Source of the DNA: Tagetes erecta
Taxonomy: Eukaryota > Streptophyta > Magnoliopsida > Asterales > Asteraceae
DNA length: 64,000 nt
Direction: 5' to 3'
Assembly (NCBI GenBank): GCA_030867185.1
Contig: CM061489.1
Coordinates: 46,575,405 to 46,639,404, forward strand
The notes under the pieces were generated by a model, which was not told the origin of the DNA, searched no databases, and saw nothing but the letters and a program-made list of their open reading frames with translations. Numbering within the stretch: the stretch's first letter is position 1; each line of letters starts with the position of its first letter. A program made the position numbers and the translations under genes. This document shows, in pieces, positions 1 through 9,675 of the stretch.

Positions 1-11
1 TCCTACATTAC

Positions 12-181
12 ACTAACGTGCTTTTTAAGGTGCTAATATGGCATACAAAGTCGTAAGAAGCCTTAAGTTGCCGTACGAAGTTTAAAGGATTCGGACGAGA
101 TAATTAGGTTTATTATGGAGATTTATGGTTTTGTACGGTGTTGTAAGGTGTTCTTAGGATTTGTAAGGAGTCCTAAATGAT
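12..181 (+). repeat. Representative satellite monomer, class A (170 bp)
   Basis: Class A begins actaacgtgctttttaagg and carries gtcgtaagaagccttaag, which often reads gcgttaag or cagcc in later copies, followed by gccgtacgaagttcaaagg. Its ctttttaag T-run is the landing site of the LINE fragment at 2363. Class A is always followed by class B in the stretches I followed. Confidence 0.93.
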
Positions 182-340
182 ACTAACGTGATTTTCATGT
201 TGCTAATATGGCATACAGAGTCTAACTTGACGTACGATGTTCAAAGTTCTCAGACGAATTCTTTAGGTGTATTATGGAGTTTTGAGGTTTCGTACGGTGA
301 AGGAAGGTGTTCTTAGGAGTTGTAAGGCGTCGTACATTAT
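182..340 (+). repeat. Representative satellite monomer, class B (159 bp)
   Basis: Class B begins actaacgtgattttcatgtt. Against A and C it lacks 11 bp between gagtc and taacttgacg, which explains 159 rather than 170 bp. It contains one EcoRI-type gaattc. The gatttt T-run is the landing site of the long LINE copy at 12461. Confidence 0.93.
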
Positions 341-510
341 ACTAGTGTGCTATTCGAGTTCCTAATGTGGCATAAAGAGTCGTAAGATGTCCTAACTTGT
401 CGTACGATGTTCAAAGGACTCGTACGAATTCATTAGGTTTGTTATGGAGTTTTGAGGTTTCGTACGGTGAAGGAAGGTGTTCTTAGGAGTTGTAAGGCGT
501 CGTACATTTT
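341..510 (+). repeat. Representative satellite monomer, class C (170 bp)
   Basis: Class C begins actagtgtgctattcgag (elsewhere actaacgttctattcgag or actaatgttctattcgag), then ctaatgtggcataaagagtc. It carries two identical 8-bp palindromes, tcgtacga, 20 bp apart start to start. Class C occurs one, two or three times in a row between successive A-B pairs, which is what varies the higher-order unit length. Confidence 0.92.
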
Positions 511-2344
511 ACTAATGTTCTATTCGAGTTCCTAATGTGGCATAAAGAGTCGTAAGATGTCCTAACTTGTCATACGATGTTCAAAGGACTCGTACGAATT
601 CATTAGGTTTTTTATGGAGTTTTAAAGTTTCGTGCGGTGTTGTAAGGTGTTGTTAGGAGTTTTAAGGCGTCTTACAATATACTAACGTGCTTTTTAAGGT
701 GCCAATATGGCATACAAAGTCGTAAGAAGCCTTAAGTTGCCGTATGAAGTTCAAAGGATTCAGACGAGTTAATTAGGTTTATTATGGAGATTTATGGTTT
801 TGTACGGTGTTGTAAGGTGTTCTTAGGATTTGTAAGGAGTCCTAAATGATACTAACGTGATTTTCATATTGCTAATATGGCATTCAGAGTCTAATTTGAC
901 GTAAGATGTTCAAATGACTCAGACGAATTCTTTAGGTGTATTATGGAGTTTTGAGGTTTCGTACGGTGAAGGAAGGTGTTCTTAGGATTTGTAAGGCGTC
1001 GTACATTATACTAACGATCTATTCGAGTTCCTAATGTGGCATAAAGAGTCGTAAGATGTCCTAACTCGTCGTACGATGTTCAAAAGACTCGTACGAATTC
1101 ATCAGGTTTATTATGGAGTTTTAACGTTTCGTACGTTGTTGTAAGGTGTTGTTAGGAGTTTTAAGGCATCCTACATTATACTAAGGTGCTTTTTAAGGTG
1201 CTAATATGGCATACAAAGTCGTAAGAAGCGTTAAATTGCCGTATGAAGTTCAAAGGATTCAGACGAGTTAATTAGGTTTATTATGGAGATTTATGGTTTT
1301 GTACAGTGTTGTAAGGTGTTCTTAGGATTTGTAAGGAGTCCTAAATGATACTAACGTGATTTTCATGTTGCTAATATGGCATACAGAGTCTAACTTGACG
1401 TACGATGTTCAAAAGACTCGGACGAATTCTTTAGGTGTATTATGGAGTTGTGAGGTTTCGTACGGTGAAGGAAGGTGTTCTTAGGAGTTCTAAGGCGTCG
1501 TACATTATACTAACGTTCTATTCGAGTTCCTAATGTGGCATAAAGCGTCGTAAGATGTCCTAACTCGTCGTACGATGTTCAAAGGACTCGTACGAATTCA
1601 TTAGGTTTGTTATGAAGTTTTAACGTTTCGTACGATGTTGTAAGGTGTTGTTAGGAGTTTTAAGGCGTCTTACATTATACTAACGTGCTTTTTAAGGTGC
1701 TAATATGGCATACAAAGTCGTAAGAAGCGTTAAGTTGCCGTATGAAGTTCAAAGGATTCAGACGAGTTAATTAGGTTTATTATGGAGATTTATGGTTTTG
1801 TACGGTGTTGTAAGGTGTTCTTAGGATTTGTAAGGAGTCCTAAATGATACTAACGTGATTTTCATATTGCTAATATGGCATTCAGAGTCTAACTTGACGT
1901 ACGATGTTCAAATGACTCGGACGAATTCTTTAGGTGTATTATGGAGTTATGAGGCTTTGTACGGTGAAGGAAGGTGTTCTTAGGATTTGTAAGGCGTCGT
2001 ACATTATACTAACGTTCTATTCGAGTTCCTAATGTGGCATAAAGAGTCGTAAGATGTCCTAACTTGTCGTACGATGTTCAAAGGACTCGTACGAATTCAT
2101 TAGGTTTATTATGGAGTTTTGAGGTTTCGTACTGTGAAGGAAGGTGTTCTTAGGATTTGTAAGGCGTCGTACATTATACTAACGTTCTATTCGAGTTCCT
2201 AATGTGGCATAAAGAGTCGTAAGATGTCCTAACTCGTCGTACGATGTTCAAAGGACTCGTACGAATTCATTAGGTTTGTTATGGAGTTTTAACGTTTCGT
2301 ACGGTGTTGTAAGGTGTTGTTAGGAGTTTTAAGGCGTCTTACAT

Positions 2345-2362
2345 TATTCTAACGTGCTTTTT
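2345..2362. repeat. Target site duplication, left, of LINE fragment 1 (18 bp)
   Basis: The 18-mer tattctaacgtgcttttt ends at 2362 and recurs at 2653-2670 on the far side of the insert. It is satellite sequence from the start of an A monomer. Confidence 0.88.
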
Positions 2363-2652
2363 TTTTGGGTAAAGGGTTACCCCGGTGATTCTATTATAAA
2401 GACAACCGTCAATGAAGTACAAGTAGTGAGGAAGCATTCCACACTAGTTCATATATGGGACAGACCCCCACATATGTTAACAAAAAAAAACAAACCAAAT
2501 AAAACCAAGACAAACCAAACAAACTAGCCTACCACAGTTAATGACATAAACAAAAAACCGTTCAATTAGCCGCCATCATCAAAAGTGTAGGTTCCACCAC
2601 AAGCGTACCACAGAAGCTTTGGCCTGTCAAACTACTTCTTAGTAGTCCAAAA
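2363..2652 (-). mobile_element. 5'-truncated LINE-family fragment 1 (3' UTR plus last codons)
   Basis: A 290-bp non-satellite insert in an A monomer, flanked by an 18-bp target duplication. The T-run at its left edge is the poly-A tail of a minus-strand element. The element's last bases on the minus strand are GGGGTAACCCTTTACCC before the A run, the same end as the copies at 12461 and 24411. At the right edge the minus strand reads a short stretch alignable to the final codons (ILDY, stop) of the long copy's ORF, so this piece is essentially the complete 3' UTR. Truncation at the 5' end with a long target duplication is the usual product of target-primed reverse transcription. It encodes nothing. 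Confidence 0.88.
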
Positions 2653-5600
2653 TATTCTAACGTGCTTTTTAAGATGCTAATATGGCATAATAAGTCGTAA
2701 GAAGCCTTAAGTTGCCGTATGAAGTTCAAAGGATTCAGACGAGTTAATTAGGTTTATTATGGAGATTTATGGTTTTGTACGGTGTTGTAAGGTGTCCTTA
2801 GGATTTGTAAGGAGTCCTAAATGATACTAACGTGATTTTCATATTGCTAATATGGCATACAGAGTCTAACTTGATGTACGATGTTCAAAGGACTCGGACG
2901 AATTCTTTAGGTGTATTATGGAGTTTTGAGGTTTCGTACGGTGAAGGAAGGTGTTCTTAGGATTTGTAAGGCGTCGTACATTATACTAACGTTCTACTCG
3001 AGTTCCTATTGTGGCATAAAGAGTCGTAAGATGTCCTAACTCGTCGTACGATGTTCAAAGGACTCGTACGAATTCATTAGGTTTATTATGGATTTTTAAC
3101 GTTTCGTACGGTGTTGTTAGGAGTTTTAAGGCGTCCTACATTATACTAACGTGCTTTTTAAGGTGCTAATATGGCATACAAAGTCGTAAGAAGCCTTAAG
3201 TTGTCGTAGGAAGTTCAAAGGATTCGGACGAGATAATTAGGTTTATTATGGAGATTTATGGTTTTGTACGGTGTTGTAAGGTGTTCTTAGGATTTGTAAG
3301 GAATCCTAAATGATACTAACGTGATTTTCATGTTGCTAATATGGCATACAGAGTCTAACTTGACGTACGATGTTCAAAGTTCTCGGACGAATTCTTTAGG
3401 TGTATTATGGAGTTTTGAGGTTTCGTACGGTGAAGGAAGTTGTTCTTAGGAATTGTAAGGCGTCGTACATTATACTAGTGTGCTATTCTAGTTCCTAATG
3501 TGGCATAAAGAGTAGTAAGATGTCCTAACTTGTCATTTGAGGTTCAAAGGACTCGTACGAATTCATTAGGTTTATTATGGAGTTTTAAAGTTTCGTATGG
3601 TGTTGTAAGGTGTTGTTAGGAGTTTTAAGGCGTCTTACATTATACTAACGTGCTTTTTAAGGTGCTAATATGGCATAAAAAGTCGTAAGAAGCGTTAAGT
3701 TGCCGTATGAAGTTCAAAGGATTCAGACGAGTTAATTAGGTTTATTATGGAGATTTATGGTTTTGTACGGTGTTGTAAGGTGTTCTTAGGATTTGTAAGG
3801 ACTCCTAAATGATACTAACGTGATTTTCATGTTGCTAATATGGCATACAGAGTCTAACTTGACGTACGATGTTCAAAGTTCTCGGACGAATTCTTTACGT
3901 GTATTATGGAGTTTTGAGGTTTCGTACGGTGAACGAAGGTGTTCTTAGGAATTGTAAGGCGTCGTACATTATACTAGTGTGCTATTCGAGTTCCTAATGT
4001 GGCATAAAGAGTCGTAAGATGTCCTAACTTGTCGTACGATGTTCAAAGGACTCGTACGAATCCATTAGGTTTATTATGGAGTTTTGAGGTTTCGTACGGT
4101 GAAGGAAGGTGTTCTTAGGAGTTGTAAGGCGTCGTACATTATACTAATGTTCTATTCGAGTTCCTAATGTGGCATAAAGAGTCGTAAGATGTCCTAACTT
4201 GTCATACGATGTTCAAAGGACTCGTACGAATTCATTAGGTTTATTATGGAGTTTTAAAGTTTCGTATGGTGTTGTAAGGTGTTGTTAGGAGTTTTAAGGC
4301 GTCTTACATTATACTAACGTGCTTTTTAAGGTGCTAATATGGCATACAAAGTCGTAAGAAGCGTTAAGTTGCCGTATGAAGTTCAAAGGATTCAGACGAG
4401 TTAATTAGGTTTATTATGGAGATTTATGGTTTTGTACGGTGTTGTAAGGTGTTCTTAGGATTTGTAAGGAGTCCTAAATGATACTAACGTGATTTTCATA
4501 TTGCTAATATGGCATTCAGAGTCTAACTTGACGTACGATGTTCAAATGACTCGGACGAATTCTTTAGGTGTATTATGGAGTTATGAGGTTTCGTACGGTG
4601 AAGGAAGGTATTCTTAGGATTTGTAAGGCATCGTACATTATACTAACGTTCTATTCGAGTTCCTAATGTGGCATAAAGAGTCGTAAGATGTCCTAACTCG
4701 TCGTACGATGTTCATAGGACTCGTACGAATTCATTAGGTTTATTATGGAGTTTTAACGTTTCGTACGGTGTTGTAAGGTGTTGTTAGGAGTTTTAAGGCG
4801 TCCTACATTATACTAACGTGCTTTTTAAGGTGCTAATATGGCATACAAAGTCGTAAGAAGCTTTAAGTTGCCGTACGAAGTTCAAAGGATTCGGACTAGA
4901 TAATTAGGTTTATTATGGAGATATATGGTTTTGTACGGTGTTGTAAGGTGTTCTTAGGATTTGTAAGGAGTCCTAAATGATACTAACGTGATTTTCATGT
5001 TGCTAATATGGCATACAGAGTCTAATTTGACGTACGATGTTCAATGGACTCGGACGAATTCTTTAGGTGTATTATGGAGTTGTGAGATTTCGTACCGTGA
5101 AGGAAGGTGTTCTTAGGATTTGTAAGGCGTCGTACATTATACTAACGTTCTATTCGAGTTCCTAATGTGGCATAAAGAGTCGTAAGATGTCCTAACTCGT
5201 CGTACGATGTTCAAAGAACTCGTACGAATTCATTAGGTTTATTATGGAGTTATAACGTTTCTTACGGTGTTGTAAGGTGTTGTTAGGAGTTTTAAGGCGT
5301 CCTACATTAAACTAAGGTGCTTTTTAAGGTGCTAATATGGCATACAAAGTCGTAAGAAGCCTTAAGTTGCCGTACGAAGTTCAAAGGAATCGGACGAGAT
5401 AATTAGGTTTATTATGGAGATTTATGGTTTTGTACGGTGTTGTAAGGTGTTCTTAGGATTTGTAAGGACTCCTAAATGATACTAACGTGATTTTCATGTT
5501 GCTAATATGGCATACAGAGTCTAACTTGACGTACGATGTTCAAAAGACTCGGACGAATTCTTTAGGTGTATTATGGAGTTGTGAGGTTTCGTACGGTGAA

Positions 5601-6493
5601 GGAAGGTGTTCTTAGGAGTTCTAAGGCGTCGTACATTATACTAACGTTCTATTCGAGTTCCTAATGTGGCATAAAGCGTCGTAAGATGTCCTAACTCGTC
5701 GTACGATGTTCAAAGGACTCGTACGAATTCATTAGGTTTGTTATGAAGTTTTAACGTTTCGTACGATGTTGTAAGGTGTTGTTAGGAGTTTTAAGGCGTC
5801 TTACATTATACTAACGTGCTTTTTAAGGTGCTAATATGGCATACAAAGTCGTAAGAAGCGTTAAGTTGCCGTATGAAGTTCAAAGGATTCAGACGAGTTA
5901 ATTAGGTTTATTATGGAGATTTATGGTTTTGTACGGTGTTGTAAGGTGTTCTTAGGATTTGTAAGGAGTCCTAAATGATACTAACGTGATTTTCATATTG
6001 CTAATATGGCATTCAGAGTCTAACTTGACGTACGATGTTCAAATGACTCGGACGAATTCTTTAGGTGTATTATGGAGTTATGAGGCTTTGTACGGTGAAG
6101 GAAGGTGTTCTTAGGATTTGTAAGGCGTCGTACATTATACTAACGTTCTATTCGAGTTCCTAATGTGGCATAAAGAGTCGTAAGATGTCCTAACTTGTCG
6201 TACGATGTTCAAAGGACTCGTACGAATTCATTAGGTTTATTATGGAGTTTTGAGGTTTCGTACTGTGAAGGAAGGTGTTCTTAGGATTTGTAAGGCGTCG
6301 TACATTATACTAACGTTCTATTCGAGTTCCTAATGTGGCATAAAGAGTCGTAAGATGTCCTAACTCGTCGTACGATGTTCAAAGGACTCGTACGAATTCA
6401 TTAGGTTTGTTATGGAGTTTTAACGTTTCGTACGGTGTTGTAAGGTGTTGTTAGGAGTTTTAAGGCGTCTTACATTATTCTAACGTGCTTTTT
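2653..6493 (+). repeat. Satellite array, segment 2
   Basis: Resumes in the same A monomer after the insert (right target duplication 2653-2670) and runs in the same orientation and phase. Near 3110 a C monomer lacks 10 bp (gtaaggtgtt), so it is 160 bp long. Copy 1 of the 4131-bp duplication passes into copy 2 inside this segment. No gene is present. Confidence 0.96.
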
Positions 6494-9400
6494 TTTTGGG
6501 TAAAGGGTTACCCCGGTGATTCTATTATAAAGACAACCGTCAATGAAGTACAAGTAGTGAGGAAGCATTCCACACTAGTTCATATATGGGACAGACCCCC
6601 ACATATGTTAACAAAAAAAAACAAACCAAATAAAACCAAGACAAACCAAACAAACTAGCCTACCACAGTTAATGACATAAACAAAAAACCGTTCAATTAG
6701 CCGCCATCATCAAAAGTGTAGGTTCCACCACAAGCGTACCACAGAAGCTTTGGCCTGTCAAACTACTTCTTAGTAGTCCAAAATATTCTAACGTGCTTTT
6801 TAAGATGCTAATATGGCATAATAAGTCGTAAGAAGCCTTAAGTTGCCGTATGAAGTTCAAAGGATTCAGACGAGTTAATTAGGTTTATTATGGAGATTTA
6901 TGGTTTTGTACGGTGTTGTAAGGTGTCCTTAGGATTTGTAAGGAGTCCTAAATGATACTAACGTGATTTTCATATTGCTAATATGGCATACAGAGTCTAA
7001 CTTGATGTACGATGTTCAAAGGACTCGGACGAATTCTTTAGGTGTATTATGGAGTTTTGAGGTTTCGTACGGTGAAGGAAGGTGTTCTTAGGATTTGTAA
7101 GGCGTCGTACATTATACTAACGTTCTACTCGAGTTCCTATTGTGGCATAAAGAGTCGTAAGATGTCCTAACTCGTCGTACGATGTTCAAAGGACTCGTAC
7201 GAATTCATTAGGTTTATTATGGATTTTTAACGTTTCGTACGGTGTTGTTAGGAGTTTTAAGGCGTCCTACATTATACTAACGTGCTTTTTAAGGTGCTAA
7301 TATGGCATACAAAGTCGTAAGAAGCCTTAAGTTGTCGTAGGAAGTTCAAAGGATTCGGACGAGATAATTAGGTTTATTATGGAGATTTATGGTTTTGTAC
7401 GGTGTTGTAAGGTGTTCTTAGGATTTGTAAGGAATCCTAAATGATACTAACGTGATTTTCATGTTGCTAATATGGCATACAGAGTCTAACTTGACGTACG
7501 ATGTTCAAAGTTCTCGGACGAATTCTTTAGGTGTATTATGGAGTTTTGAGGTTTCGTACGGTGAAGGAAGTTGTTCTTAGGAATTGTAAGGCGTCGTACA
7601 TTATACTAGTGTGCTATTCTAGTTCCTAATGTGGCATAAAGAGTAGTAAGATGTCCTAACTTGTCATTTGAGGTTCAAAGGACTCGTACGAATTCATTAG
7701 GTTTATTATGGAGTTTTAAAGTTTCGTATGGTGTTGTAAGGTGTTGTTAGGAGTTTTAAGGCGTCTTACATTATACTAACGTGCTTTTTAAGGTGCTAAT
7801 ATGGCATAAAAAGTCGTAAGAAGCGTTAAGTTGCCGTATGAAGTTCAAAGGATTCAGACGAGTTAATTAGGTTTATTATGGAGATTTATGGTTTTGTACG
7901 GTGTTGTAAGGTGTTCTTAGGATTTGTAAGGACTCCTAAATGATACTAACGTGATTTTCATGTTGCTAATATGGCATACAGAGTCTAACTTGACGTACGA
8001 TGTTCAAAGTTCTCGGACGAATTCTTTACGTGTATTATGGAGTTTTGAGGTTTCGTACGGTGAACGAAGGTGTTCTTAGGAATTGTAAGGCGTCGTACAT
8101 TATACTAGTGTGCTATTCGAGTTCCTAATGTGGCATAAAGAGTCGTAAGATGTCCTAACTTGTCGTACGATGTTCAAAGGACTCGTACGAATCCATTAGG
8201 TTTATTATGGAGTTTTGAGGTTTCGTACGGTGAAGGAAGGTGTTCTTAGGAGTTGTAAGGCGTCGTACATTATACTAATGTTCTATTCGAGTTCCTAATG
8301 TGGCATAAAGAGTCGTAAGATGTCCTAACTTGTCATACGATGTTCAAAGGACTCGTACGAATTCATTAGGTTTATTATGGAGTTTTAAAGTTTCGTATGG
8401 TGTTGTAAGGTGTTGTTAGGAGTTTTAAGGCGTCTTACATTATACTAACGTGCTTTTTAAGGTGCTAATATGGCATACAAAGTCGTAAGAAGCGTTAAGT
8501 TGCCGTATGAAGTTCAAAGGATTCAGACGAGTTAATTAGGTTTATTATGGAGATTTATGGTTTTGTACGGTGTTGTAAGGTGTTCTTAGGATTTGTAAGG
8601 AGTCCTAAATGATACTAACGTGATTTTCATATTGCTAATATGGCATTCAGAGTCTAACTTGACGTACGATGTTCAAATGACTCGGACGAATTCTTTAGGT
8701 GTATTATGGAGTTATGAGGTTTCGTACGGTGAAGGAAGGTATTCTTAGGATTTGTAAGGCATCGTACATTATACTAACGTTCTATTCGAGTTCCTAATGT
8801 GGCATAAAGAGTCGTAAGATGTCCTAACTCGTCGTACGATGTTCATAGGACTCGTACGAATTCATTAGGTTTATTATGGAGTTTTAACGTTTCGTACGGT
8901 GTTGTAAGGTGTTGTTAGGAGTTTTAAGGCGTCCTACATTATACTAACGTGCTTTTTAAGGTGCTAATATGGCATACAAAGTCGTAAGAAGCTTTAAGTT
9001 GCCGTACGAAGTTCAAAGGATTCGGACTAGATAATTAGGTTTATTATGGAGATATATGGTTTTGTACGGTGTTGTAAGGTGTTCTTAGGATTTGTAAGGA
9101 GTCCTAAATGATACTAACGTGATTTTCATGTTGCTAATATGGCATACAGAGTCTAATTTGACGTACGATGTTCAATGGACTCGGACGAATTCTTTAGGTG
9201 TATTATGGAGTTGTGAGATTTCGTACCGTGAAGGAAGGTGTTCTTAGGATTTGTAAGGCGTCGTACATTATACTAACGTTCTATTCGAGTTCCTAATGTG
9301 GCATAAAGAGTCGTAAGATGTCCTAACTCGTCGTACGATGTTCAAAGAACTCGTACGAATTCATTAGGTTTATTATGGAGTTATAACGTTTCTTACGGTG

Positions 9401-9675
9401 TTGTAAGGTGTTGTTAGGAGTTTTAAGGCGTCCTACATTAAACTAAGGTGCTTTTTAAGGTGCTAATATGGCATACAAAGTCGTAAGAAGCCTTAAGTTG
9501 CCGTACGAAGTTCAAAGGAATCGGACGAGATAATTAGGTTTATTATGGAGATTTATGGTTTTGTACGGTGTTGTAAGGTGTTCTTAGGATTTGTAAGGAC
9601 TCCTAAATGATACTAACGTGATTTTCATGTTGCTAATATGGCATACAGAGTCTAACTTGACGTACGATGTTCAAA
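5470..9675 (+). repeat. 4131-bp tandem duplication, copy 2
   Basis: Second copy of the block at 1339-5544, including its LINE fragment (6494-6783). At the variants I compared the copies are indistinguishable, which implies a very recent unequal exchange or an assembly duplication. Confidence 0.9.
6494..6783 (-). mobile_element. LINE-family fragment 1, duplicated copy
   Basis: The same 290-bp fragment as at 2363-2652, offset by exactly 4131 bp, with the same target duplications (6476-6493 and 6784-6801) and the same flanking monomer variants. It arose by duplication of the block and not by a separate insertion. Confidence 0.9.

Larger units (their letters stand above)
1..2362 (+). repeat. Satellite array, segment 1 (A/B/C monomers)
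   Basis: Head-to-tail satellite with monomers starting at the recurring word actaacgtg or a variant. Starts read directly are 12 (A), 182 (B), 341 (C), 511 (C), 681 (A), 851 (B), 1010 (C), 1180 (A) and 1350 (B), giving spacings of 170, 159, 170, 170, 170, 159, 170 and 170 bp. All monomers share blocks such as ctaatatggcata, ttaggtttattatggag and gtaaggtgtt. There is no long open frame and no gene. The segment ends in an A monomer where a LINE fragment has inserted. The monomer length is close to nucleosome spacing, as in many plant centromere satellites; centromeric function is inference. Confidence 0.97.
1339..5544 (+). repeat. 4131-bp tandem duplication, copy 1
   Basis: Positions 1339-5544 match 5470-9675 at a constant offset of 4131 bp. 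At the many diagnostic variants compared (for example aaaagactcggac, the whole LINE fragment, ctattctagttcc, gtgaacgaagg, cggactagataa and the aactaaggtg start) the copies agree, and I found no difference. The first mismatches outside are 1338 g versus 5469 c on the left and 5545 a versus 9676 g on the right. The copies overlap by about 75 bp, so this is one tandem duplication of a 4131-bp unit. Confidence 0.9.

Noticed and set aside
341..510. CENP-B box in the satellite
   Set aside because: No match to the box core (TTCG....A..CGGG) was found; plants generally lack a clear CENP-B box.
1..2362. Telomere-like words (ttagg, ttaggttta)
   Set aside because: They occur once or twice per monomer at fixed places and never as tandem TTTAGGG, so they are part of the satellite.
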